Of a stretch of 64,000 bases of DNA, positions 45,509 through 58,400 are shown one piece after another; the stretch's first letter is position 1; each line of letters begins with the position of its first letter. Below the pieces are notes generated by a model. That model was given only the letters and a program-made list of their open reading frames with translations, did not search any database and was not told the DNA's origin. The position numbers were made by a program, and so were the translations under genes. Source of the stretch: Nyssa sinensis (Eukaryota; Streptophyta; Magnoliopsida; Cornales; Nyssaceae); the NCBI GenBank assembly GCA_008638375.1, contig CM018036.1, positions 9,269,577 through 9,333,576 on the forward strand, read 5' to 3'.

Positions 45509-48005
45509 AATGGTTTAGATTTACACTGTTTGTTGATTCTTTGTTGGAGTTTATGAGTGATATGAGGCTGATGTAAAGGGTTGGGTTGGGTGTTATGTGT
45601 TTCCCTTTTGGTGCTTTCTTACATGGGAGCGCCTCTGTTTTTGGGTGTCTTTTGAATGAATTACTTTACCTGTGAAAATACTAATAATAATTATAGTAAT
45701 CTCGAGTAACTAGAATCTAATTAGAGTTACTGCCTTTTGAAATGTTCTGAAGTAGTGTTTTTTTTATTAGTTTTACGTGTGTAAATTAATTTAAAACTTT
45801 TTTGGATGTTGTTGGTTTTTGAGTTGTACTATAGAACTCTATATCACGATATAGAAGGGGATTTTGAACAATTATTTAAAAGTGAGGAATGCCATTCTAT
45901 TTGCAACTTTGCTTGTGAAATATACTTTAATATCTAATTTTAGTACCAGATAAATCATTGCTAAAAAAACAAGGAATAAATAAAAGCTTCCCCTGTAAAT
46001 ACAACTTTCCTATATTATTGTCTTGCAGAACTCATGGAAAATAAAAGCTTCCCCTGGAAATACACAATTTCCTCTTTCCTGCGGACAGCAACAAAGGGGA
46101 ACTCTCCCAGGGATATATACCAATTCTTTCCATGTTTGGGAATAAATAAAATCTTATGGATTTCCCTCTTCTTTGCTCTATTCCTTTTTCATTATAATTT
46201 CTACATGAACCAAACAAGGAAAGGGAGATTTGTAAGTTCATTTTTTCCCAATTTAAGTTTCATAAGATATCGCTAATAGATCCAGTTAAATTGAAACTTG
46301 AAAGTAGTCAAAGCATTACTAATGTGGCTCCATCACAGTAAGCCTTCTTGAAAGTTGCATACTCGTCAATTGTCATCCCTAAGTACAGTGGCATTATATT
46401 TTTATTCTCAATTATTCAGATGGTATATCGCTAAGATATCGCTAGCATTGCATAATGCATTTTAGCCCAAATAAGTTACTTATTAACAACAAGGTTATAT
46501 GATTTGAGAAAGACTTGGATGTGTTTTATTTCTTCTCCTTTTTTGTTGCATGAAGGCCGGAGAAAAGAGAAAAGAAGAATCGATGATAGAGCTTGAGGGA
46601 CCCTTAGGCAATAGTGATGCTGTCAACCGTGAACTGGTTTCTCTTGAAAGGGAGTTATCAACACTTCGCAAAAATGGCACAATTGACTCGTTTGGGCTTT
46701 ACTTGTATGGTCTAGTGCTCAAAGAGAAAGGCAGCGAGAACCTTGCTCGTACAGTGCTTGTGGAGTCCGTGAATAGCTACCCGTGGAACTGGAATGCTTG
46801 GTCGGAACTGCAGTCCTTATGCACTACAGTTGAGACAGTGAACAGTCTTAATCTCAATAAACATTGGATGAAAGATTTCTTTCTTGCCAGTGTTTACCAA
46901 GAACTCAGGATGCACAATGAATCCTTAGCAAAATATGAATATCTACAAGGAACTTTCAGTTTCAGCAACCACGTCCAGGCTCAAATTGCAAAAGCACAGT
47001 ACAGTCTAAGGGAATTTGAACAAGTCGAGGTTATATTTGAAGAACTTCTAAGGAACGACCCTTATCGAGTTGAAGACATGGATATGTATTCTAACGTGCT
47101 ATATGCAAAGGAGTGTTTCTCTGCCTTAAGTTACCTTGCCCATAGGGTATTTTTGACTGATAAATATAGACCTGAGTCTTGTTGCATTATTGGAAACTAT
47201 TACAGTTTGAAGGGGCAACATGAGAAGTCAATTGTGTATTTCAGGCGGGCACTCAAATTGAATAAAAATTATCTATCAGCTTGGACCCTAATGGGTCACG
47301 AGTATGTTGAGATGAAGAACACCCCAGCTGCAGTTGATGCCTATCGGCGGGCTGTGGATATAAATCCATGTGATTATCGAGCCTGGTATGGGTTAGGGCA
47401 AGCATATGAGATGATGGGAATGCCATTCTATGCACTTAATTATTTCAGAAAATCAGTGTTCTTGCAGCCAAGTGATTCTAGGTTGTGGATTGCTATGGCT
47501 CAGTGTTATGAGACTGAACAACTTCATATGCTCGAGGAGGCAATCAAGTGTTATAGAAGGGCAGTAAATTGTAACGATAGAGAAGCAATTGCTCTTCACC
47601 AGCTTGCAAAGCTGCATAGTGAGCTTGGGCGTTCTGAAGAGGCAGCATTTTACTACAAGAAGGATTTGGAGAGGATGGAAGCTGAAGAAAGGGAGGGACC
47701 AAATATGGTTGAAGCTCTACTTTTTCTTGCCACACATTGCAAATCCCAGAAGAGATTTGAAGAAGCAGAGGTGTATTGTACCCGTCTTCTGGATTATACT
47801 GGCCCAGTAAGTTGTATTACAATTCTTTTTTCCAAATAGTAATCAGATGAAGATTAATCACCCATAAATCTTAGATTAGCTTTATTAACCTTCATGTCAT
47901 TGTCCATGATTGCAGGAGAAGGAAACAGCCAAGAGTCTACTCAGAGGAATGAGAATAGCACAATCTGGTTTTCCTTCAATGGATGTTGAGCATTTTCCTC
48001 CCTAG
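42041..48005 (+). CDS. APC8: Anaphase-promoting complex subunit APC8/CDC23, 4 exons
   Basis: TPR scaffold subunit of the nuclear APC/C ubiquitin ligase that drives cyclin destruction. Exons: 42041-42126, 42362-42671, 46556-47806, 47916-48005. They are in phase and give 578 residues, about the Arabidopsis length. The N-terminal ANAPC8 domain covers roughly residues 1-260 (RFQRGSSSIRRMFRTND, DSDFYLLAKSYFDCREYRRA). TPR units follow to about residue 545 (IIGNYYSLKGQHEKSIVYF, AWTLMGHEYVEMKNTPAAV, AWYGLGQAYEMMGMPFYAL, LWIAMAQCYE). The tail ends in GFPSMDVEHFPP. Exon 3 opens after an unusual acceptor context (TGCATGAAG). The 3.9-kb intron 2 holds a CT microsatellite and a LINE fragment. An AATAAA lies at 48116-48121. 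The frame is intact. Confidence 0.96.
43503..43550. repeat. CT dinucleotide microsatellite in APC8 intron 2
   Basis: About 22 uninterrupted CT units follow a short irregular CT-rich lead. The tract is likely length-polymorphic. Confidence 0.9.
44540..45690 (+). mobile_element. L1-type LINE 3' fragment 2, in APC8 intron 2
   Basis: Plus-strand pieces read FNQALLGK and, after a frame change, LLWRRVIESMYG, homologous in position to fragment 1 at 37 kb. Further on, degraded zf-RVT-like coding appears (HYQVARDLWSFLF near 45250). A TA microsatellite interrupts it near 45479-45502. It ends in the L1-like GGTGTCTTTTGAATGAATTACTTTACCTGTGAAAAT without a clean A tail. It lies sense to the APC8 gene. Confidence 0.7.
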
Positions 48006-49757
48006 AATTTCCAACTCATACACAAGTGGTAAAAGAAATCTTTGAAACAGGTATGCCTTTCCCCAGAATTTGGCTTATGAAAATGAACAAAGGAAGGAAA
48101 GCTTGGGATCGGTCGAATAAAACAAGGAGCATATTCTAGACTTTGATGTGGCAGAAGATGTTGTATTTTCTTTAGTGTTTAATTTATTTGATTTTATAAG
48201 TGCAGGATTGATATTCTTACAGTGGAAATTTTAGTTGGATGTGATGCCATAATTATCTAGGACACATGTTTGTAGTGCGAGAAAATTTCCTCCTGCAGAA
48301 TGTAATTGAAGCTTGACTCGGGCAAGACGTGGAAAGTATTTGTTAAACCATTGCAGGCCTTGGTATAGATATTTATTTTCATCTTGCCTATTTTTTAAAA
48401 TAATTTCAAGTTGTGCTTGTTTGATTGCATTCACCTTATGGTCTCTCAAATCCCTGCCTAAACCCCCAATCTACTGACTGTACACATGTAACATATATGC
48501 ATACTGTGTGGCATGATCGTAGTGGTAATCGGGACCCTATTCATTGGGTCAGGGTTGCTGCAGCAGCGGTGGCAGCAGCGCAGTTAATGAAACTGGTATT
48601 TTGTTTGAATAGGTTGAGAAATTGTAAGTTTGAAACTGGTCCATAGACCAGGCCAAAGACAAACATTTGGATCGGTTGTCTGATTTTAAGGGGACAAAAA
48701 GTTTTTGCCAAGTTGGCAAACTGAGTCTTCACAAAAACTTCTCGAATAGGTTTCTCAATTCCATCACTGTTGTATAACAAACGGTACCTCCTAAGACTAG
48801 CATCAGTATGGCATTCGAAGTATGGCATATGCTGCAGGGCAGGTTTGCTTCTTCAGGTCTTATGCATCAATTTTATTTTTTTTTGGTGCAGGTGGGGGAA
48901 CTTGCGGAAGTTGAGTTTTGATAGAACAGTAAAGTGGCTCTAGTTGTGACTTAAAAATCATGGGACATGTAACCCTAGAGAGGAACCTCATGCACTCAGG
49001 TTGTCGTTTTATAGAACTTAAAAATTATGCATTGTTTCATTTGGCTCTCCTGGGTTGTCATCGATGCAGAGAATTGATACTTGCACGTTCAACAAGCGAA
49101 GTACATCTACTATTTCTGCCCCTGTGTGCTTGGAGGCACATCTCATATCTTTTAAAATTATGTTGAAAATTGGAATGACGTATGTAATTCAGGCCTGCAC
49201 ATTCAGCAAGCAAAAAGATATGACTTACCATTTCTCATTATTGCCTGCAGCCTGGTTTCTCAATGCCTCGGGTCTCAAACAGGAAAAATGTGCCAAGGAA
49301 TCTAAAAGCCAAGAGAAAAACCACATGGGAACATGTAATGGTAAGTAACCACACAATCGGCTAGCAAAACATCATACACCCGTGATTTGCCAAAAGTACT
49401 AGACACCCACCTAAATGAATCAATATTCAGTCATACTATATAGGCTACAAGCCTACAACTGATAACTGAAAATATAGGACAAGAAAAAGAAATTGCAGAA
49501 ACAAATAGCCATCTAGAATTTGAAATATAAAACAATTTCCACAAACAAAATATTTAACTCATCACCCTTTTCTAGATCAATCCAAGTTCAAATTATTATC
49601 CACGCAGGGGTGGCTTAGCTTTCAGTCCAATCACAACCACATCTGCTAGATGCAAAATTCAACACAATTTCCGATTACAACATAAGCACATCAGAAAAAA
49701 ACAGGGGTTTGTATCTGAACATTAAGGAAGACTTATTTTTGCTTTAATTCAAAGCAT
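48006..49757. other. Convergent intergenic region between APC8 and B12D
   Basis: It starts with the APC8 3' UTR (AATAAA at 48116). Near 48555 there is a short run of GCAGCAGCG-type triplets. The rest has mixed composition with no open frame that resembles a known protein on either strand. I see no further gene or clear element. Confidence 0.5.
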
Positions 49758-52700
49758 CTAATTTTTATCTGGATCTGTGAAGAAGCTGTTGATGGATGGC
49801 ATGATTTCAGGGGCACGGCCGCGGACAAATTTTCTAACAAAATGTTCAGCATACTTTTCTCCTTCAGTGAAGTTATCCAATACACCTGCAGCCCTGTTTT
49901 CCTTGCTAACTCTGGTCAAAAAAGATCATGCATAATGAAACAGGGCAGTTATTACCATAAGAGGTGAAATATGCATAAGATAAAAACATACAAACCTAGT
50001 AACATTCTGTGCCAATATGAAAAATACACACTCAGCTAGAAGTACTAATTAAGAATTCATCTTAAGACATGACCAGCTGTTAGCTTGAGTGGTATCTCCA
50101 GCCAATCCCAAAGGTAAAGGTACAGGGTTCAACTCCCACTTAGGACATGGTGTGTGTATTACTTATCTAAAAAAAAATCATCTTAATACAGGAAATGGTG
50201 TTCCAGCATGGGTGCATAGGAAGTTATATCCTGGAAATGAGAGTATGGCATTAGCAGTGGTATCTCCTGCCATAGCAGCTGGGCACATGTGATGCCTGTG
50301 CACAGCATGATGCCTGATGCTAATGATCTATTTTGTTGAAGGGAAGGGTGAGACAAAGAAAGGGGGGAGGGGAGGAGGAGGGAAGGGGGTCCCCTTTTTT
50401 TTACCTTTTGCCCCTCAAACAATACCCTTCCTAAAATATTGAAGGATATCCGTTGAATCAAGCAACACTACTTTCCTTTCTACTCAACCAAACAAAAAGG
50501 AGGGAAAAACACCTAAGGGAATCTCTTCCACACTCGTACCTTCCCTTCCTTTCAAATTCCTATTCCTTGTACCAAATGGAGCACGATAAAAATTCTTCAA
50601 CAAAAAATTCATCAAGATTTATATGTATTCATGAGATCTATCAAGATGTGATTCAGCACTTCCAACTCGAATGAATTCACTTCTAATTAGGGGCATGATC
50701 ATTAACCAAAGTGTCTTAGTCAATACGATCTTACCTTTTCCTCACCCTCTAAATCCTCAAGAATGCATTAGTTACCTAATTTATCATTTGTCAAATGTGA
50801 GTGTAGTTCGTCTGTCATGACTGTTTGTCTTGCCTTTTGTCAAATTCATATTTTATTGGTGTAACAATTTGTTAATTTTGAGGGAAATGCTCATTTCTGG
50901 TAACATAAATTACTTAAAGGACTCACAGGAAAATTTGAAAATTAAAAGGTGGGTAGGAGGGATTTGATCATCATCCATTTAGGGTAAATGGAAGATCCCA
51001 TTTATCCTCCCAACTTTCTTTTCATGTGGTAAGGCTGCTATCCAAAAAATAGGCAAACAAGATGTTGATGAGCTTCAAAAGCTATTCAAAATCTGGCTAC
51101 AAAAATCAACTCAACTCAAAAGAGCCTTATCCCAACTATTTGGGGTTGGGTACATGAATCTGGTCTCGCCATTCTACTTATTTAAGGTCATCCCCTTAGT
51201 TATATTACATCACATGCTATTATATCTTTTTTTACAAGATCTGGCTACAAAATTAACTAATAGAATTTGCAAAGAAGTTGAAGAAAGAAACTACGTTTTG
51301 ATGTGGTCTCTTGTGTTCTTATAGACGGAAACATAGAAATAGGTGAAATTGTTCGTGGATGAGATCACACTCACTCTTCAGTGTGTGTCTATCATGGAGA
51401 TCGAGGCTCTGGGGTGAGATTATGATTCTAAAAATCAGCAATGGACCAAATGGTGGCAGTAGGGATGGACACACAAATAAGGGGAAAGAAGGGTGGGGGT
51501 TGTTAAGGATAGAGATGAGACAAGATGAGAAGAGAGAATTATTAAAGACAGCTTTCTGAATTTCACACTTCAATTCCAACTAAGTTTGATAATAGCCTTA
51601 ATTCCAGCAAAGAATAATTTTTTCAGCCAGGTGTTTCAATTATTTGTACCTTTTTGAAAAAAAAAAATAAATCAAGTTTTGATAATTTATACTAACTGCA
51701 AGGGTCTGGTAATCCTATGATTTTTCTAGCAATGCAGTGTTAGTGTCAATAAGGAACATAAGATTGAATTACAATTGTGGATGGGAACAGAAATTTAACC
51801 CTTAGAGGAGAACAAGTGGGCACTTAATTTTTCCATCATGAAGCATCAAGTATCATAAAAGCATAAGTAACAGCATTATTGTCTATTGTTCTATTAATTT
51901 GATACCCTCCTCAAATTCAGGCAAGGTTGTTAAAATAGGAATCCTTAGAATTGGATGATCGGATTGAGTATCGTAAAATTCTACAAAATGAGAAAATTAA
52001 TACCAATTGATATTTTTGCATCTTCACGATCCTTAAAAATAACAATGAATAAGTTTAAAACTCATGAAAAATATGAAAAAAATTATAATAAACATTTAGA
52101 GTACTAAAGCTTTCACTAGTCCTAATATATTTTTTACTATATTATTACAACAAATGTTTTATTTATATAACATTTAACTAAGATAGCATATTAAAATTTT
52201 ATATGTACTAGCATATTTAATTTATATCAGAAGAAAATTTTTATTTTAAAATATTTAAGTTGCTCAGCCATGAAAGACTATATAATAGAAACTATGACAT
52301 AGAAGAAGAAAATAGCACTAGGATCTATTTAATATAAGATATCAACTGGTTCAAAATAAGCATGTTAAGTTTGTGTGAGTGAGGGGGGGGAGAGGCCAAT
52401 TAGTCTAAAGATTTTTTTTTTAAATGGAAATATTGGAGCCATAATAGTCATAATTAAGAGTTAAATAGCTTAAATTAACTAATATAACACTGATCTAAAA
52501 GCCAAAACGTGAAGAAATATTTGACATAATTGTCTCACTTACAAGATATTTAAGTAAATCTTAATATTTGTTTTATAATATTATTATAATATCGGACTAT
52601 AACTTATCAAAGGCACATGTGAGAATAATATTATACGGCTATATTGTAGGATTGATAAAATTGATAGAATCGGGAGTCAACTCGGGTAGTGATCCTACAG

Positions 52701-53394
52701 GGATTTAATAGGAAACCTTCTTGGGATTTTCAATGGAATCCAGATCGATTTTGTCTTTTTGGATTGTAAAATTGTAGAATATTAGGATCCAGATTGGGAT
52801 TTTAACAACCATGAATTGAAGGGAAACAAACAGGTAAAACATTCACATAAGAAATATCTAAATGTGAGCAGTTCACAGTTGAATGGTTCGACCATCTTAT
52901 TCAATTGGACAGTCTGTTATCCAAATTTTTTCAGATAAACAGAAAATGGAGATCTATGATTAACTAATAAAACAATTGAAAAATAAACTAATACTGTCCA
53001 GGAACTTATATGCAGTAGATCTAGATCGCACCTATACATAAATATACAGCATAAAACTCTTGGTGAGTAATAGCAAAGGATGGGTCAAGGAATGTATTGT
53101 TCCCACATGATACGCTACAGCGATACATATAAACACGAATTAAAAGCCTATACATATATATGTATGAGAGAGAGAGAGAGAGATACCTGACTTCAGGGTT
53201 GATGCAGATATTTCGCACCAACTGAAATCCGCAGATCCCGACGGCAGCACCAACGGCCGCAAACAGTGGATATACCTACACGTATATAAACTAACATCAA
53301 ATGTCCTCCGCAGAGTCGGAGCCTAAAAATGGAATAAATTAGTGAGAGAGAGATGAGACGAACAGACCTCGGGCCTCAGCCATCGATTAGCCAT
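49758..53394 (-). CDS. B12D family small membrane protein, 3 exons
   Basis: B12D proteins are small single-pass proteins of the mitochondrial inner membrane, related to the NDUFA4/MLRQ group and implicated in seed, senescence and low-oxygen responses; the molecular role is uncertain. Exons, transcript order: 53394-53368 (9 codons), 53275-53187, 49911-49758. They total 89 residues, the family length. The sequence starts MANRWLRPE. A membrane segment is VYPLFAAVGAAVGICGFQLV (residues 10-29), then RNICINPEVR. The soluble tail holds GVLDNFTEGEKYAEH and EIMPSINSFFTDPD. The frame is intact. The 3.3-kb intron 2 is unusually large for an 89-residue gene and holds a SINE and an inverted-repeat element. 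Confidence 0.94.
50070..50178 (+). mobile_element. tRNA-derived SINE, family A copy 2, in B12D intron 2
   Basis: An A-box-like TTAGCTTGAGTGGTATC is followed about 30 bp later by a B-box GGGTTCAACTCCC. ACTTAGGACATGGTG, a TG-rich stretch and TTACTTATCTAAAAAAAA then follow. It shares its whole order with the copy at 9340. The A- and B-boxes are better preserved here. It lies antisense to B12D. Confidence 0.65.
51922..52812. mobile_element. Inverted-repeat DNA element in B12D intron 2
   Basis: The left end AAGGTTGTTAAAATAGGAATCC is mirrored by the right end, whose complement reads ATGGTTGTTAAAATCCCAATC. About 890 bp lie between, AT-rich and without transposase coding. The termini resemble widespread hAT-like non-autonomous plant elements. 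The target duplication could not be settled. Confidence 0.6.
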
Positions 53395-55423
53395 TGAAGA
53401 TCTGCAAGTGATCGAGTCGACTCGATCGAGAGAGACAGAGAAAGAGAGAATGAATTGGCGATGAATTTTACAATTCCGAGTTAGGGTTGGCTATCTTTAT
53501 TTTATTGTTTTTTATCTTGAAAAAGATCGAACTTTGATTGGGTATTCATGAACCCTAATGGTCCAATCAGTGAAAGACACGTCTCTTGCGTACAGTATTC
53601 TTTACTGTGAAAAATATTCATATATATTGAGTATAGCAAGTAGGCGGCTATTAGCTAAACCAAGAGGTGCCGAATATAGTGACTATTCCATTCCAACTTA
53701 AGAAATTTTCTGATCATCTCTTGAACAGGAAGTACATTAATTTAGTGTTACTGTAATACCACTTTCTTGACTATCCTTGATTGAGAGGTCATTATCCAAT
53801 CTGGACCGTTCGTGCACGATCACATGTAAAATTTGTGGCGTATGGTATTGACAACCAATTTGAATTGAAAGAGTTGGAAGAAACGAAAAGAAAGTAAAAG
53901 TAACCAGAAATTATGTCATGATTGGTTTAGAAATGAAAAAGAAAAAGTAAAAGCAAGTCATTTGGTTACGTTTTTAAAAATAAATTTTTAATTTTAAAAT
54001 GCGACATTTGTGTTTGACAAATTATTTATTTTATTTTTTAAAATTTAGATTATTATATTCCAAATATATTTTCACAATTTTTAAAAAATTAATTACAAAA
54101 TTTTTAGAAATATTTTTAAAAAAATTATATCTGAATTACTATTCAAACGCTATGATCAAGAATTTAAAAATAGTGATTATTTAATTTATCTCTAAATTTC
54201 ATTTTATCATTTCTTTTCATATAATAAAAAAATTGGATTAATTATATTTTGTAATCTATATATTCCATACCTGATTTCAAATAAGGTTTCATTAGTTTAA
54301 ATTAAAATAATTAAATCTCTTGATTTATAATTGTATTTCAATCAGCTTTGTCCTAAATCACTATCCAAAATTGTCTTGTAAGATATATAATATAACTACT
54401 TATGAAATGTTTGAAATTTCATGAGCATTAAAATCATTAAGGTCCTATTAATTTAATTAAACTATAGCAATTTTTGTAACAGTTTTAGATTAAAATTTGT
54501 AATTGTACTAAATTGAAGAGCTTTTTATAAATCAAGAGACTAAATTCTTATAAAATTACAAGATACAAAAATATAATTAACCCTAAAAAATTCTATTCCT
54601 TCCATTTCTCTCATATATATCTTTTCTTTCTTTTTCTTCCTATTTATTTAAGCATGGCGAGAGTTTAAATCAGATAGTAGCAATAGTCCAATTGTCCTCT
54701 GTACAATATTTACTATCTTAGGCCCTTCATAATAAACTTCTAATTAAAATACTTATCAAAATAATAATAATAATAATAAACTTTGTAAAATCTTAGCTTC
54801 ACCGAAATGAATTAGTTTTCAAACAGCACTCCTTTAATCCTTCCTTGATTTAAATCTAGCTAAGGACTCCCATCACAAGCAGCAATAATTTAATTAACTG
54901 CTCCAAAAATTCTCTCTAGAGTGATAAATATTTTTCAGAATCTCGTGGCAAATGCTGTGCTGCATCCGTATAAATGTTTCCCAGACACTTGAATCAGGTG
55001 CTGATTATCCTCAGTGAGATTCAATTCAAACAAACAAGCTTTACAAAAGTGAAAACATTCTGGGACTGTTCTTGTTTCCAGTAAAGTATCTTGATGAATA
55101 CTCACAGTACCATAATAGAAATGAAAATCACCTCCAAGGAGGACAACTGTTGTTTCAATCCTCCCTCATTGTCTGCCAATCAGTTAGCAAGGTCCGGCAA
55201 TATGTGAACATGGACCAAACTGAAATGAAAGTTCTTGGTTCCTTGCTGTCTGTTAGGAAATAGAGACTTCTTAAGAACAAACTTGGTAGTGACCATAACA
55301 AATACTGATATGCAATGTTGAGATGAAATTGCCCGGTAGTGTTGTTTCCTCAATGCATAGCTATCCGTGTCAGTTTCTTCAGCCCAGTTTCAACTGTGCC
55401 CTCTGTTTGTTCCATCCTATAAT
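53395..55423. other. Intergenic region between B12D and the RS/SMAP gene
   Basis: The first 250 bp are the B12D leader and promoter. From about 53960 to 54160 lies a partial copy of the right arm of the inverted-repeat element at 32.4-33.4 kb. An (ATA)n tract lies near 54758-54778. From about 54990 the sequence is the 3' flank of the RS/SMAP gene, which has a duplicate at 34.8 kb. No gene was seen. Confidence 0.55.
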
Positions 55424-58400
55424 TTATGAGCATCGACCACGCCAAGAACTTTGTTGCAATGCAAGTACCTACAACCATGGTAAAAGATGCTTAAAAACTC
55501 AGAAAGAGCAATCAGACAAAATACAAAAACTTGTTTCATCGCAAGTGCATAACCGTGCTAACAACATGATTAAAATCTCACATTGTCACTAATGAGACTT
55601 GTAACAGGGGCACCATCGTTGCTCTCTTTTTTGTCATCCTCCCACTTTGCTTCATCACCTGTTTTAACGGATGGTAGAATTGATGGAACTGCCAAACATA
55701 GCCTTATCGTGAGCAGCCTTAATATCTTCCTCCCGCCTTGCCTTACATGATAAATATATTAACATCAGAAACTACAATTTTCTTCTCAAAAAATTTGCAT
55801 ACCTATTTTTATCAGATTCAACCAGCATAATCATCAGAAGAGAATTAAAATTAATTGATAGATAGCAAGAGAGATCCAAAGTACCTCCACTGCAGAAAAC
55901 CGGAAGCTTTGGCCAATGTGCTTCACTAATGCTGCATCATCTTCTACAGCTGCAGAAAAGGTAATGAAGTATCATCAGTACTACTTTGCTCTATAAGATT
56001 GTTAATAGTCAGAAAAGGAATCCCTTCCATGCACATATTCATTTTGAGAGAAGGGATAAAGCCTGCATCTGATTACAGCAAAATATCACATGAAATACAA
56101 TCTCTAGTAAAGTTACTCATCAAATCCATATCCCAGGTGACCAACTTAAGGAACTATTTACTCTATTGGCATACTCTGTATTGACATTGATTCGACGCAA
56201 TGCTGATAATCCATCTATCAGTTACTTTATTTTCATAATTATTCAAATATTTTAGGAATCCAAAGTGTATACAAGGTTGCTGATCATGAGCATTATAAGT
56301 ATTGGAACTATTTTTTTCCTTTTTGGTGCAAGTACAGAATCATCTTGTTTCACATACAGCAATACTAATGTACTAAACAAACTAGAGGCTTTTTGTCAAT
56401 TATAGATGCACTAGCAAGTGTTTAGAAACTTGAAAACTATATATATAAACACACACATAAATATAGTTTTATATTTATCTTAATTATCAATTGTATAAGA
56501 TGATTTACCTCAAGTAGCCGGGGTTAGGGCTTGTTGACTTAGGTTGAGTTGAGTTATTTTCTTATCCCATAGAGTAAGAAAAAACCAACAAAATTTATTA
56601 AAACTAGGCTGATTCGATTATTTAGTTTATTGACTCAAAACTTCACCCAATCAAGTAATTTTAGCATTTGATAACTTCGGAGTCAAACCATTAAAACAAA
56701 CTAGGTCCACTTTTGAGTTTCTGAATGAATCTTAGAAGTTAGAACAACAATTTCAAAACTATCATTCACACATTGTTCGAAATTTGGGTATCTTCCCAAG
56801 TCTCATTTTAGATGAAAGATATTTCAAGAATTTATTTAACTGCTTATCACAAAATAAATGCCAAGATATTTCCAACGATTGTTGTACATTTATTGCATAA
56901 CAGCATAAGATAAATAAACTGGACGGGATCATGGAAAGGAACAACTGATAAGTAAAACGAATTTATAGCAAAGAAATTCCTTCGAGTTACCAGATACTTT
57001 CCAATAACTAAAAAGTTTAGCAGCTGATATTATGCCCACAATTTGGACAAGGAAAGCGCAATCAACAATGTAGACTCCAAATCCTTTAACTCACTAACCA
57101 TAGGCAGAATTTTGCAAATGACAAACCCAAGTAGTTTTCATAACCAACAAGTTACTGTATTAAACATATTCAGTAAAGGCAATATGTATAGCATGTTTAA
57201 CCTTCAAGTTCCTCATCATCAAGGGGAGCATCCTTATTGAACTCAAACCTTTCCCACCCTGAGCCCATGCCCTTCGATGCATCCTTTTCAGCTGCAAATA
57301 GAATAACATTTTAACAATGAAGAACTTTAATTTTATTGACTCAAAACTTCACCCAATCAAGTAACTTTAGCACTTGAACCCAAAACACTAATAAGCATAT
57401 ACTCCAAAAGTGATGACCTAATACTATTTTTCCTTTCTTTTTGTCATGCTTTAATATTCTGATATGTTTTTGTCTTTTCCATCCTGGTATTATTTGCGTC
57501 ATTATTCATTTATCTTTTCTTGATTTTCCCTCTTTTATTTGTGTTGCTTTGCCATTTTTATCTCCTTTTTCACACTGGTGTTCTCTAATATTTTTCCAAG
57601 TTATCTTGACATAGTTAAATGTATGTGGTCATCTCCTGTGATGTGGCGGATGGTAACATAAAAAAACTACAATGTTTCTGCTCTCTAAGACAAATCCAAC
57701 TTAAGTGGGAAACAAAAATTCATGGGGAACAACCAACTCTTGTTTCCACTAAAACCAAAAAAGAGGGAAACACTCGGGCTAGCATGAGAATGCCGGTTCG
57801 AGCAGTACGAGCAGTCATTTTGTGTCCCAAAAAAAGAAAAGAATAATTGTCTCCCATCTATCCTGCACAGCACCCCACATTGGCAGGACCAACACTAAAT
57901 AATGGCCCTTTTCAAATCATCAATCCTGATAGCACATACTAGGAATTCGGTGGTCCCCCAATAGAATCCTTGACAAAACAAAATATAACAATATTAACAT
58001 ATGGTTGAAGGGTGTGGCGGGCTATTTGCAAAGGGAGGGAGGAGTTTCAGAGATTATGAAGATTTGAAGTAGGGGAGGGATGAGGGTGAAGTTCCGGGGA
58101 GATCCGTGGTGTTGTGATCAGGTGTCAAAGGAAATATTCCCAGCATTGTATAGCATAGCGGCTTTCGAATCCCATTTGTCACCTGGGTTGGGGAGAATCC
58201 CATTTGGAGCCCTTGCTTTCAAAGGAATTTCTATGATTGGGAGTTGAAGGAGGTGGAGGAATTAATGGGTATGTTGTCGAGGTGGGAGGGGAGGAGGGTA
58301 GAGAGGATCTTATAGTGTGGAAGGTGGACAGAAAGAAGAAGTTCACAGTGAGATCTCTTTACAAACATTTGATGGGAAGTAGGGAAGTTATCTTTCCTCG

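Noticed and set aside
55681..55741. Taking SSINSTIR as the true C-terminus of the RS/SMAP protein
   Set aside because: Downstream coding (VKTGDEAKWEDD) and a last exon with the conserved SWRGR motif are present in the +1 frame with good splice sites, so the early stop is better explained by an extra base.
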